Shown: piece after piece, positions 38,076 through 50,221 of the stretch
Layout: each line of letters starts with the position of its first letter
Position numbering within the stretch: position 1 is the first letter of the stretch
The notes under the pieces: generated by a model
Database searches by the model: none
Told to the model about the DNA's origin: nothing
Seen by the model: the letters and a program-made list of their open reading frames with translations, nothing else
Made by a program: the position numbers and the translations under genes
Source: Augochlora pura
Lineage: Eukaryota > Arthropoda > Insecta > Hymenoptera > Halictidae
Assembly (NCBI RefSeq): GCF_028453695.1
Contig: NC_135777.1
Span: 24,266,796-24,330,795 of the forward strand
DNA length: 64,000 nt
Direction: 5' to 3'

Positions 38076-39620
38076 CCGCGTCGAGATCGAGAGAGAGCTT
38101 GTTTTTCGAAAAACAACGCGACCGCTCTCGGGGAGGCGTGTCCTTTTTCCGCGAGGATCGATCACGGAAACTCCACGCAAGCTTTCTCCCTTTTCCTCCC
38201 CCCCCTGCTCCCGTTCCCGTTCCCGTTCCCGTTCTCGTTCTCTCGGGCTGACCGTGAATCGCGAAGGTGACGAACGATCGACGTTCCTCGTCACCTGCGA
38301 ATAATTCACGACGACGGCGACGTCGCCGATCGACGAATAGAGTTCGGTTATACTTGCTCTCGGTCGTCCGCCGTAAGCAAGATTAATCGACGCGGACACG
38401 ACGCTGCGTCGAAAGTTTGGAACGGAGCACCTCCCGCTCGACAGGCCCTGAATCAAAAGCGAAGAAAAGCGAGTTCCGCGTGGCATTCGCCGCCCACCAC
38501 TGGCAACGGCAACGGCAACGCGATCGTCGGGGGACCTGGCCCTGCGACCAGCCGCGCACCTCGCGAGGCGAGAGAGATGGCCTGCCCCGCGCAGCTTCGC
38601 AGTATCAGCCGATAAACGCGGCAGAACTTTCATCGGAAACTATTTGCTCGCCCTTCGGCTAGCTCGCTTTTCGCAGGTTATAATTTTAGGTAATTCGTCC
38701 CGATCCGAAGCCGCGACGCGCTCGGCCGCAGGGACGCGAGCGTCGAGAGAGGTGGGACGAAGCTCGAACTTGTCGCATTACCTTTTCCTATCTTTACGTA
38801 AGTTCGCGAGAGACGCGAGAGACGTAGCGAACGAGCTCTTTTAACAACTACCTAAAAGACTTAGGGAACAGTAACAGGCTGGGAATTGCGCAACATTGTG
38901 CACAATCCGGTCGCGTATTAATCGTATTTGCTGGAAGAAGCTTGACCGGAAATAGAATAAGAGACGAGAGGCGCGTCGGGACGCGGCAGGAGGTGGAAGC
39001 GAGTCGCAGTTGGAAACGGATCGTCGACGCGCGCGAATCTCTGGACGAGATCGATGAAAATGATTCGGAAGCTTTTCACAATTTACACTGTTTTATTATC
39101 AATTCGTTCCTATTTTACACTTACTAACGCAGACTATAGTCGAATCGTCGATAGAAACTTGATCGGTTGGTAAAACTCGTTGAAAGAGACAACGACGTTT
39201 CGCTTTCGAGATGTCCAATTTTCATAGAATTTATAGAACCGAGTCGAGCCGCGGTAGAATTAGCTTCTCGGCACGGTCGTTTCCTTCGTTGCTCTTGTTC
39301 TCGTCGGTTTTCCGATCGGACGCATCGTTTGTATCGCATCTCGGTGTCGGCTATGCGGCTGTACAATTGCGAACCGTTGCGTCGTCGCGCGTGCTATTCG
39401 ACAAATTGATGCTCCAACGTATTTCTACGCGTGTACTTCTTATACATCGATGCAAGCTGAATAAAGCAGGGTTATAGATAACGGGTCTTCGATAAAGACG
39501 AGAAGCGCATTCCTTGCAAAGGAATATCGAACACGATATTATATTTATCGAGTTATCCTTGTTAGAAGAGATCGGACGACTACGATCTACGAATCGAAGA
39601 GAACCTCTCTTATCTATTGC

Positions 39621-39672
39621 GATTCCGATTCAGATTCCGATTCAGATTCCGATTCCGATTCCGATTCCGACT
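39621..39672. repeat. (GATTCC)n hexamer array
   Basis: About eight copies of GATTCC with some GATTCA variants. Confidence 0.9.
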
Positions 39673-40809
39673 TCGATTCGATGCATTTATAGTTGAAAAG
39701 AAACGAACCGACGAACGTACAACGCTCTCGTTTCGGTCGAAACGTCTAAATAATAAAGAGATGGCAGTTTCTGAAGCAAATTTTAACGATACTCGGACGT
39801 CGGCAGATTGCGGAAGTTTACGACACTCGGCGACCTGGAAAACGCGTGGCAGCAAAGCAATTTGCCATGATTCTCGTAAAACGGTTCGCGGAAGAAAATC
39901 ATTGCTTCGTTTCCAGAAATATGCGTTTAACGCGTTAAGCGGCGATCCAAACCCCAAAATCGTTAAACCGATGCTAAAGAAGTCAACCCTTTCAGCACTA
40001 GAGTGTTTCGAACCCAAAGAATCTCGTGCCCCGCCAGATTTCGCAGCGAGAGAGAGTTTGCACTCGGACGATGAGAAATTGCGCGACTGCGACTTCTCGA
40101 ATGGAGCTCCGGCGACGTTAGTCCTGAAAGGGTTAAGAAGATTTATCATGGGGAACCTCGAACCGCCTCGCGTTCGAAAAACGAGGCTTCCCCATTCGAA
40201 TTCGTTCGGAGGTATTACGGTACTACGACACCGTCGCAGTTCAAAATTAGTGCGGCACTGAACGCGTTGAAGCTGCATAATTGCGGGAACATGCGCAGGT
40301 TCTGATACTTCCGCGCACGGTAACGTCCACGACAGAGAAAGCGAGTCGAAGGCGCGCGCGCGCCCGTCTGCCGGAAACTTTCGGTTTACCGAGAATTTGT
40401 TTGTCATTTCTCGCGAGTTCCGTTCAGAAAAACAGCGGCTCCAAAAAAGAGGCGACGGAGAATTGGCGGCGACTCGCTGATGCCAGAGCGAGCCTGCTTG
40501 GACGGTATCGTGCTCTCGTCGCCTCGCGTCGCCTCGCGCCGGTCGATATCCGCGTATGTATATCTATCGCGAGTTCGAAGCAACGCGCACCGCGCGCGTG
40601 GGATACATTTAACACCGATGCGAGAGAGGATTAAGTACGTCTTGAAGAAGGAAGTCCTAGCTATTGTTTGAAGCGTATAACCCAGCACCGTATGTTTCGT
40701 TACCTACTTAAACAGACTACTATCGCAGCGGCACCACCGACCGAATATTTAACACTTTCGCTAACTCGATCCCCGTTATTCCCATTGTCTTTCCGGATGG
40801 AACGATAAC

Positions 40810-40884
40810 GGGAGAGGGAGGACTGGAAGAGGAGGGGGAGGAGGAGGAGGAGGAGGAGGAGGAGGAAGAAGAAGAGGAAGAGGG
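40810..40884. repeat. Pure purine (GGA/GAA) tract
   Basis: About 75 bases almost entirely G and A, with a GGA core and a GAA end. Such mirror-like purine runs can form triplex DNA. Confidence 0.9.
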
Positions 40885-42010
40885 AGACGGTGACGGATAG
40901 AGCGGGCAATTCCGTTTCTCGAGCAAACGCGAATTAAACTTCTATTACGTACAAGGAGAATAGATTGTCGAAGACAGCGAAACCGCGGGCCGTTCGCGCG
41001 ATTCTCTCAGCCTTCGACTTTCGTAGCGAACGCGTTAAACATCAGAAAATTGCCCCCGGTGGTTTTTCTTCTAACGATCGCGGAGATCTTTGGAACGCGG
41101 CGTCCGATCGATCGTTAGCTAAGCAGAACTTTTTGCGCGGTTAATCGTTAAAGTTACCCTTACTTGCCTCGAGTTAATAATATCTTTGTTAAGACGACCC
41201 TTTGTTTGGTCGATTCGCCAGAATCTACAGTCCCACTCGACGCGTCCCCTGGTCGACTTTGAGATCTCTCGTGCTCGGCTCAACCGCTCTTAGTTTTTCA
41301 CTTTTTTTTTTTACTTCCTTTTTTTCTTTTCTACTTCGAGTGGCAAGTGGAGACAATGGCGTCGTTCTTCGACGTTGACTGTCCGATCTTTGACCCCGGT
41401 CGGTTTTTCGCTCATCCACCCGATCCCTTCGACAACTGCATCATTCACTGCGTATTCATTCTTCGTATGAATATACTCTACCCTTAAAATACGCTTCGTT
41501 ATCGATCGATTCGCAGGGAAAGGAAAATTCGTTCGAGTCGTGGCATATTCGCGAGGGTTCGGGAGATGCAACCAAATTATCAAGAGCTCGCGAAACGGTG
41601 GATCCGATCGACCCAGAGTCCGCGAAGACCTCGATCGCTTTCTATACGTTCGTGTCGATGACCAACCCTCGATCAATTCTCGGACAGTCGCGTCGAATCG
41701 AATGGATTCGTATCGCGAGCGTGATTTCGCTGACAACGGGGTGTTGGCAGCTGGCGATAAAATAGGCAGTGATTTTTCGATAGAAGAGAGGAGCCCTTTC
41801 GACTTTCCTCGAAGCTAGCGATTCCTCTTCGGTAACGACGGGGGATCCTGCTCCTGGTTCGCGATCGCGGTCGCCGCCGCCGCCGAAGAAGAAGAAGAAG
41901 AAGAAGAAGCAGCAGAGGATAACTGGCGCGAGGCCGTTTCAGATAGGCGGAAACGCGTATCGGCGGCCCGAAGGCAAGGACGGAATCGAGAGCATCTCCG
42001 GCAGAGGAGC

Positions 42011-45000
42011 TCAAATCTGCATCTCGGGTTCCGAGTCGTCGTGGAACCAGTTGGATGTCCTCTGGCTCTCGGTGACGCGGACGCTGCTCAGCTCCCGCTC
42101 GACGTAGCGACCGGATCTCGCGGCGGCAGGCATTGGCACGGGCATCATCTGGTGCGAGATGGGCTGCCTGCGGTCGTCGACGGAGGCGAGGACTCGCAGC
42201 CGGTCGGTTCTTCGGAGGAGCCTCGGCGTGGTCTCGACCGAGCTGACGCCTTCCTCGGCGTCCTCGGCGTCGTCGGCGTCCTCGGCGGCCCAGGCCGGCA
42301 AGTCCATCATCCCCGAGGGGATGCCCCAGTGCTCGGTGAACTCGGAGCCGCTCCTGGCCAAGCTGGGCTGGCTGAGGGACCTGACCAGCGAGTCCGCGCC
42401 GCCCTCGAAGGAGCTCAGGCTGGTCAGGTCGTCCCTGTCGACCCGGACAAAGTCCCTGACGGTCATCTCGGACATGGACCGGACGTCGGCCTCGCTGCTG
42501 GCCGCGGCTCCCCTGTGGCTGCTGGAGCCGAGGCGGCGCGGCCGGCTCGGATGGCCCATGCCGGAGCCGGCGGAGCCGGCGGAGCCCGCCTGCGACACCT
42601 GGATCCTGTGGCCCTGAGTCCGGGCGGAGCTGCCTCCGTCGCTCTCGTACTCGTACAACGTCGGCAGGGAGGATCGCCTGGACCTGGTGTCCCATTCGGA
42701 CGACTTGGACCTCTTGTACCGGTGGTTATTCTTGCCGACGTTCGAGGAGCAGCTCGAGCCGGCGTGGTGCGCCGGCGGGCCGAGGATCCGGATGATCACG
42801 TCCCACTTGGCCGGCGCGAACAGGTTCGTGTATCTCGCGTCCTTGCGGATCAGCTCGTAGTCCTCCTTGACCACCGCCTCCGTGAGCAGGGTCCTCAGGG
42901 TGCTGTCCGTGGTGATGATCTCGCGCCACCTGACGCGCTCTCCCTCGGTGAACTCGGCGGCGTATCTGGGCTCGAGGACCCGGGACAGCCTGGCGAACCA
43001 GTCGGCGTCCGCGTCGGCGTCCGCGTCCGCGTCCGCGTCCACCTCCGCATCCGCCTCGTCGACGACGCGACGCGCCGCGGACAGGGTCGGCCTGCAGGGG
43101 ATCTCGGCTCTGGCCGTGTACGTCGGCTCGATGCTGACGTCGGGCTCCTCGTCGACGAGGGGCACGCCGCCGGCCCGCGGGCCCGACGCGCTCGTCATCG
43201 CGCCAGAGTTCGCGCTCGACTCGTTCGCGATCGTCAGGTTCGACGTGGAGCTCGCGTCCGAGAAGTTCTCCCATTCGGGCGGGGGCGGCGGCAGGTTCTC
43301 CGTCGGGTAGTTTCTGATGGTGACGTCCCACTTGGGATCCGGCGGCGGCGGCTGCGTCTGCGGCCTCGACTTGTACTCGGTGACCTGGCGTCGGTGCCGC
43401 TCCACGTCCTCGATCGTCTTCTTCTCCGTGACGGTCTTCAGAAAGACGTCGTCCACCTCGTGCGTGGTGATCTCGGGCCGCCTCGGCGCGACCACCTGCG
43501 GTTCCACCAGAGGCTCGGCCAGTTCCTCGCGATAGATTCGGTGCTCGCGGTGCTGGATCGCGGCGTGCGTGGCGACCGTCGCGACCGGCGCGATCGGCGG
43601 CGGTGGCGGCGGCGTCGGCGCCAGAATGCTGGCCACCCTGTACTTGGCGTGGGTGTGATCCGTCACCTCGGTCAGCGAGCGGCTCTCCGTGAGCTCGGTG
43701 TTGAGCGAGCTGAGCGACCTGGGCCGTCGGATCTCGTGGTGCTGCAGCGGCGGCTGCTCGACCGCCGGCGACGGGATCCGTCGCTCGTCCATCGGGCTGA
43801 CGCTCGTGCTGGTCAGGATCTCCCTTTCGGCCTGCTTTCGCAGGATTCGCGAGTAGACGGGCGGCGTTTGCTGCCTGGAGATCGTCGAGGGGGAGAGGGA
43901 CGCGCCGGCCGGGGGTCCGTGCAGCTCCGGCACGTACGAGAACGTGGTCATGCGGGCCGGAGGGCTCTCGAGGGTTCGGGTCAGGCTCGACTCCTCCTTC
44001 TCGAGGATCGTGGTCAGATTCCGCTCGAGCGTGACGCTCGCCGCGTCCGACTCGGACGGCAACGGGCTCGGCGGAGGCGGCGGAGCTCTCTTCACCCTCA
44101 TCTGCACGTCGAACTTGGGCTCGATCGGCACCACCGCCACCATGTGCCGGCTAACCGCCGTCCGGGACGCGTTCGCCGCCGTCATCGAGCCCGCGTCGAC
44201 TTCGGCCGCCACCGTCTCCGAGTACAGCGAGCTGCTCGTCCGCATCTCTTGCCGTTGCAGCTGGTGGCTCTCGTGGTGCACGAACGCCTTGTTGTCGTAG
44301 GAGCCTGCGGAGGAGACGGGCAGCGAGGGTTCCTCGTCCACCTGCAAACGGGAATACGCGTGCAATATAGGCGCGGTCTGCTCGATCTGCTCGCGGGTCA
44401 AAGGGTCGACGACGACGACGACGAGGACGAGGACGACGCGCGGTCCCGATCGACTTACCTCGGAGCTCTCGCTCGGATAATCGCTGGGCAACGAATGATC
44501 TATCATCAAGTTGGCGTCGCTGCCGGTGGTCGACGGCGGCGCGTGCAGCAGCGCGTGGGCCCGTGGAATCTTGAGGCCCTCGAACATCGTGATGTTGCTC
44601 AGAGAGGACGCCGAGAGCTTCGTTATTTCGGAGCCCGAGCCGCTCCCGAACGGATGCCGGTGGATCACGCGAACGTTCCGCCTCTTCAGGCACATGTACG
44701 AGCAGCCAAGACCCATCAGGAGCAACGAGAGGAACAGGATCGCGCAAATGATCAACAGAATTTGGAATCCTTTGAGCGGCGGCTCTGGCAGCGGGGAGGC
44801 GGTCTCGGTAGCCATGCTGTCGGCAAACGGTCAAGGTTAAAGCTTTCTTTCGACGGTATTGTTAACCGGCCAGGTTTACGGAACGCTGGCAACCGCCTAC
44901 GTATTCTCTGTTATCTCGGACGAGAGACGATAACGCGTTCGTTTCACGCGGCGCAAACGATTCCCAAACACGAACCGTCTCTTTCGCCGTTTCCACGAAC

Positions 45001-45440
45001 AGCGAACGAGCGCGCTTCTCTAAAACTTCTCGAGGAAAGGTTCCACGGTGTGGATCACTTACATGCTCTCGGGTGGCTTTGGTGGCGCGGGCGCCACGGG
45101 TGGCGGGTATCTGCAGACTATCGTGATCACTTCGTCGCCGTCCATCTCGAGGCCCGGATGAAACCGGACCACCACATTGTTGGTGAACACGCGTTGAGGA
45201 TCCTGCCTCGTGCCGCATCCTGGAACATTGCGTCTTTCGTGTTTTTACACCGCTTTGCCTCCACCTCCGAACAAACTCTGTCTATCGCGATCAAGCTCCC
45301 ACCAAATCGGTCCTACTATTTTTCGATTTTCTATTTATTGTCACAGTCGATGGAGACGTTCCCCAAGAGAAAGTTCTTTCGAAATCGGGAGACTAACGTT
45401 TATTTTCGTGCCCGCCCGTGTCGGTAGCATCGTTGAAGAG

Positions 45441-45481
<41 letters not shown>

Positions 45482-46035
45482 GGGGGTGGTTTTTTCAAGA
45501 TGGTGTAAACGCGCGAAGAGTCCACCGCAACTCGGCGTTGTCCGACGCAACGCGTGGGTTTCTACCGTCCCGCTTCCACGTTCCATGCCGAGAGACAAGC
45601 TCGTAAACGCTGGCGCGCGAGCGCGGAGGACGGGAAAACCCGGGGACGATCGACGTTCGTCGATCCGTCGAAGAGGGAGGACCGACCGGATCGCGCACCT
45701 TTTAGAGGCAGCTCCAACTTGGCGCTGGTAGATCCGCGGCCTTTGAATATGCACGCGCTGTTCCGATCAAAGTCGGCGTAGGCGACCCCGTAGAACGGTT
45801 CCTCGAACTTCAGCTCGACCTGCATGCTACCCTGGCTGCAATTCAGGTACGCCTTGGTGCGATTCAGAAATATCATCGACGAGATGTCGTCCAGCTTGGT
45901 TACCTTGCCGTTCAGAATCGTGCTCGGCGGGAGCCCGGGCTGGTACTCGATGCTGTTACCTTGCGAGGCGTAGTTGCTCTGCGACAGCGCCAGAGGAAGC
46001 GCCGTGCAGAGCACTGCCAGCAGCCTCGCCAGCAT
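42011..46035 (-). CDS. ZP-N domain single-pass membrane protein with long proline-rich tail
   Basis: Four exons: 45699-46035, 45063-45219, 44459-44816, 42011-44341; 1060 residues, phases consistent. A signal peptide (MLARLLAVLCTALPLALS) is followed by a ZP-N-type fold with four cysteines, C66, C95, C114 and C148, and N-glycosylation sites NRT and NCS. There is no ZP-C half and no furin-type cleavage site. A proline linker leads to a membrane helix (about 181-204, GFQILLIICAILFLSLLLMG) and a basic stop-transfer KRR. The cytoplasmic tail of about 850 residues has YDNKAF, several PPPPP runs, three copies of a K-W/F-DV-x-I/M-R motif (K360, K621, K796), an Asp-Ala repeat (about 711-731) and a helical segment (732-795). 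ATG 46035 sits directly after a splice acceptor, so a noncoding 5' exon is likely. It belongs to the arthropod ZP-protein group, which act at apical surfaces; the exact orthologue is not recognised. Confidence 0.85.
43003..43062 (-). repeat. Asp-Ala coding repeat
   Basis: GCGTCC/GCGTCG hexamers on the plus strand encode alternating Asp and Ala in the ZP-N protein tail, immediately before the helical segment. The purity of the nucleotide repeat suggests recent expansion and likely length variation. Confidence 0.85.
44342..44458 (-). other. Stop-free, frame-preserving 117-bp intron in ZP-N gene
   Basis: The minus strand has a consensus donor (GAG|gtaagt) and acceptor (gtttgcag|GTG). The interval is 39 codons long with no stop, so both the spliced and the retained forms keep the frame. 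Retention would add a Val-rich segment and DPLTREQIEQ. It contains a GTC triplet run. Confidence 0.75.
45434..45480. repeat. (GA)n microsatellite in ZP-N gene intron
   Basis: About 20 GA dinucleotides in the intron between exons 45063-45219 and 45699-46035. Confidence 0.93.
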
Positions 46036-48024
46036 CTGCAAATCAAACGAGAGATCTCGTGAGAAATATTGTTTTTGGGGCCGTTTCTTTGCTAAAAGGG
46101 TTCGCCATCGGTTTTCTATAATAGTTTGGCGCTCGTTGACCGGGCGGGCGAAGGCGTTGCCCAGCTTTGTTCCCGGCGATAATCCGGACGAGGTTTTTTC
46201 GCTCCGAGATCGGAATTGACGCGCGAGATAGGCACGCAACCGGACCTGGACTGGAGCAATAACTGGAACGGCGCGCCGCACCGCGCCACGGAACGTGGAC
46301 CGTTCCCGTTCCCGTTCCCGTTCCCCGGCGAGATACGCTCCCTTCGAGGCGCAAATAAGAGCGTAAGCGCAAAGCGCGCGTGGCCACGACTCGCGGCGAT
46401 TCGCGAGCTCCAATGTCGACTCGGATTATTACGCTCGCGGGTGGAATTCAAAGTCGACGTTCACCGTTCACGTATTAGAGCTCCGCCCAAGTCTAGCCGC
46501 TGCCAAGAATCTTTGTTTCGCGGAGAAACGAAACGAACGGAACGGTATTATCGCCGCTACGTACTCCGCCGCGGTTTCGCGGCAATTTCACGGTGCTCTC
46601 GCAATCGGCTCGATTGGAAAATTCGCGAATTTCCGCGACTCGGTCGCTCCTTTCTCTCGAATTCGATTTTGGCCCCTGTCTCGCTTGCCGCCATCTCATC
46701 CGCGCGTTTACGACATGTTCGAACGAGTAAGATCGCGCGGCGTCAACGGCCGTTAACGCGTTAATAACGCTCTAATCTCGACAGTGGCTATGGCTCGGTT
46801 AACGAGACTCCGTCGTATCGACTTCTATAAACTGGTCCATGAAAGTCGAAGTTTATGCAAACGAGATCGGCGATTCGCTCGTCGAAACACGGACTAACGA
46901 TCCTTCGATGCTCGTCTCACTCGGATTAATTAAGAATTAAGAGAGTCTCGCGGCGAGTGTGCTACCGCGCGACTCGCTGCGATCGTCGTCCAATCTAAAT
47001 TCGTTCGAGCAGATGCAGACACCGTTTCCTGTACGCGCCTCGATCATCCTATCGGCGCGACGCGACGCGACCAGATCCTTCGCGTACGCATAGACTGCAA
47101 ATTGCTTGGTCGAGTCACCTCTCCGACATCGATCATCGATCGAAGCGGTGTTCTAGGAAAATTCGATTGCGCGCGGTTGCGAGTAAAACGAGTGAGTGGT
47201 CGTGGTAAAAAACCGTTGGCAAAAATTGCTCGCGTAACCAAATTATTTACAATTTCAGCCGGATGCTAGCTTCTCGAGAAATTGTCGCACTATTTGTCGT
47301 AATATTTGTTAATAGGCTTCGGAGGAACGTTTCACGACACACGCGCGATTCGATGGTTCCCGACCTGCCCGAAAAGCCTTCCGCCGTTCGCGCGATTCGG
47401 AGCCGCGAAGGAAAGTTCTGGCCTGGCACGCTTCGATGCACTCGCACCGTTAGATGCCGCTAGAATGGAAGGTAACGTTCCCTTTAGACTTTCCGCGGAG
47501 ATACGAAGCCAGGAGAGCGAACCGGTGCGCGCGTTTCGTTTGTTTCGTTTCGCCCTTTACCTCCGGCTACTGTTCCCATCCGACGTAACTACAATAGATC
47601 TTCGCTAGATCCGCGAAAAGTTTGTCGCAGCATCGACTTACGTTTATTGGACAATGTGCTGGGACGATTCGAATCTCTTCGCCTTGTCGTCCGTCGATCC
47701 TCGCTAGAGCACTCGCATGCCGACGATCTGAAAAATCGAAAACGTCCAACCGCTGATCATCAGTCGATCGAATCTCCTCGCCATAGAGAGATGAAACTCT
47801 ATCTATTCGGCGCTATGACGCAGGACGTTGCTCCTTCAATTATTCCATCTATTATCGCTTCCGTAGACGCAAACGTGTGCGATCGCAGGATGATTTAGCG
47901 AGACGAGGAATCACCGAATGACGCTGCATCGACCTCGGCCGTTTCCGGTCTCGTGCGCGCGCGCGCGCACCCGCTCTCTTCTCGCAGAGACCTCGACCGA
48001 TTCTTTCGGTTCGAACGCGCGACT

Positions 48025-48062
48025 CCGCCTCGCGGCTCGCGGCTCGCGGCTCGCGGCTCGCG
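48025..48062. repeat. (GCTCGCGG)n octamer array
   Basis: Four to five tandem copies of GGCTCGCG. The same octamer or its complement recurs at 53290-53328, 54929-54958 and 57426-57450. Confidence 0.9.
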
Positions 48063-50177
48063 ACGGTTCGACGATGACAGCGAAACGAACCGTTCGAGAT
48101 TCGAGAGTAAAAGCAGGCATCCTCCTACTTTCGCAGCACTTGAGAATAAAAATGATCCACGCTTGGTAAATAATACATTTTCTTGCAAGCTGGGTAATTT
48201 CGCTGCTCTAATCGCGGATCGAGAGACTCGTTAATTTCCATCGATTTTCACAATCCAATTGGAATGTACGCGTGCCCACGAGCTATGACCCAAGGATAAT
48301 GTAGCCTAATCGAATGCGATTCCATCGACCTTGCGCAACTTGCATCTTTATTTAATCATCGACAGCTCGAGATCGTTGCGCAGGAATAAAATGATACAAA
48401 GTTACCAAGACTACAGATTTCCTCGAGATAGCAAATTAATTAGAAACAATTATCACCGGCACCGGTCTTTCGATCGATGGAATAGACTACCATATACGTC
48501 GCGCCTTTGTTCAACGTTTCGATCGGCCGAGCACGATGAATGTTTCGAAATCGCGAAGCATCGATATTCCATAGCGCGAAAGTTTCCGATAAAGTTAACG
48601 GTGTTCCGATCTCCGATGACACGAGCCGGCAGTCGATTCCTCGTCCGTTTATCTACTCGAACGGAGATAATGGATTTCCTCGGGACTTTCACCCGCTCGG
48701 TCTGCTCAACGTAGCGCGACAATCGTAACCCCGTTGCTGTCGTAATTAGCGTTTCGGGGGATAAGATGCTCCGTCTAGGAGGACCTCTGTAGAAAAATTG
48801 TAGCTTGGAACGCGTCAGACGGGGAACGGTGCTCGAAGGCGAAGGCGGAGGCGGAGGCTCCCGGATGGGATGGAATTGGGGAGAAACTAAAGTGAAATTC
48901 GTGTAGAAACCGAGAATAAAAGTTTCCGGGGGACCCCTCCCCCGACACTTTTGCGGTCGCTCAAACTTCAAATGTCATCGGCTGTTCCGTTTTTGGAGCT
49001 TCCAAGGCTCCCGACGCCGAGCCGCGACGCGCTTTCGAATAAATCGGCGAACACATCGGGCAACTCCCACTCTCGGCCGCCCTCTGCCATCCATCCGTTT
49101 GCTTTCGAATTAGCCGTTGCGCAACCAACGGGGCCGAATCTCGAAGAAGGTTGTTCTCGACCTTGGCGCCGGAGAAGCGAGAACGCGCGCCGACGTCTCG
49201 CAACTGGATCGCAGGTGCTCGAGATTCGCGCATCTCCATCCGCTAATTTGCCAACGAGACGACCAAACAGAAGTTCTTCGTTTCCCTTTCTCACGCGCGA
49301 CACATCGCCTGTCCGCTCGAGTTCTTCTATCCAAACCCGTCGATCGTTAACCCGTTGCCCAACTTTGTCGAACGCTGACTCGCGACAGTTGGAAGTTGAA
49401 AGTTGGAAGAAAGCGATAGGTCGAGAAATTCGAAGCGGTCGACGCGTATTTCCGTTGCAGCTGCACGGTTAATATCTCTTGATGGAAAAAAGGCTCGACG
49501 AGTTTGATCATTCCGAGTGAATAATCCGCAGCGATCGAACTCGACGCGCGTCGAATAAACTAATCGTCCGTCTCCTAACTGGTTTTCGAAGAAACCTATC
49601 GACCGTCCCGTCCCGTCCCGTCCCGTCTCGTCGATCGCGTCCGAAGCCGTCCGAATCGGCCAAACTCGTCGATCCTACACGCATATTTCGTGTTGTAGGT
49701 GACACGCGTACGTGATCGTAATTTGCGATTCGCCGTGGAATGTCGCGTCGCGAATAGGCTCCCACGCGATTCTTCATCCTCGACGCCGCGACGCGACGCT
49801 ACAAGACTCTGTGCGAGATGCATCGGAGGAGGCCAATGCGATTCGTCCTTGGTATGAATACCGCCGATGGATATCGCGGTTCTAACGTCGGACTCGATCG
49901 AATCGCGAGTGCCGCGGCAGACAATGGCCGCACCGTTTTTATAGTTCCACTGAGAAGAAAATCCGTGGATTTAGCCGGGCAGAGTGCAGGGGTCGGGCAT
50001 TGTCGTTGCGTCGGATCGAGGCAAAACAACGATATCGGTACGACGTCGTTGACACTGACCGCGCGCAGTTCTCTCGATTAATTTAGTCGAACAGCAAGTT
50101 GGATCGCGCGCGATACGTCGAAATGCATCCAGATGGTTGCATTATTCGATTAATTCGATCAACTCGGGTTCTACCGT

Positions 50178-50221
50178 ACTTGGACTTGGGCTTGGACTTG
50201 GACTTGGACTTGGGCTTGGGC
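50178..50221. repeat. (CTTGGA/CTTGGG)n hexamer array
   Basis: Seven tandem copies of TTGGAC/TTGGGC; gives Leu-Gly or Leu-Asp chance frames. Confidence 0.9.

Larger units (their letters stand above)
35240..42010. other. Intergenic stretch with many tandem arrays
   Basis: About 6.8 kb between the candidate GARNL3 first exon and the ZP-N gene's stop codon. I see no supported coding exon. It contains 8-mer arrays at 35591-35694, a CGCGGGT array at 38003-38075, a GATTCC array at 39621-39672 and a long purine tract at 40810-40884. The end nearest 42010 should include the 3' UTR of the ZP-N gene, with a GAA triplet run at about 41886-41911. Confidence 0.55.

Noticed and set aside
42041..45427. Plus-strand frame of 1128 codons as a protein gene
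   Set aside because: It is exactly antisense to the spliced ZP-N gene, runs through its introns, lacks domains and has the Arg/Gly/Val-rich composition of a GC-driven shadow frame.
45562..46413. Minus-strand frame of 283 codons starting upstream of the ZP-N start
   Set aside because: Only the part from 46035 to 45699 is the real exon; the upstream part contains a GA run and precedes a splice acceptor, and the downstream part reads past the donor.
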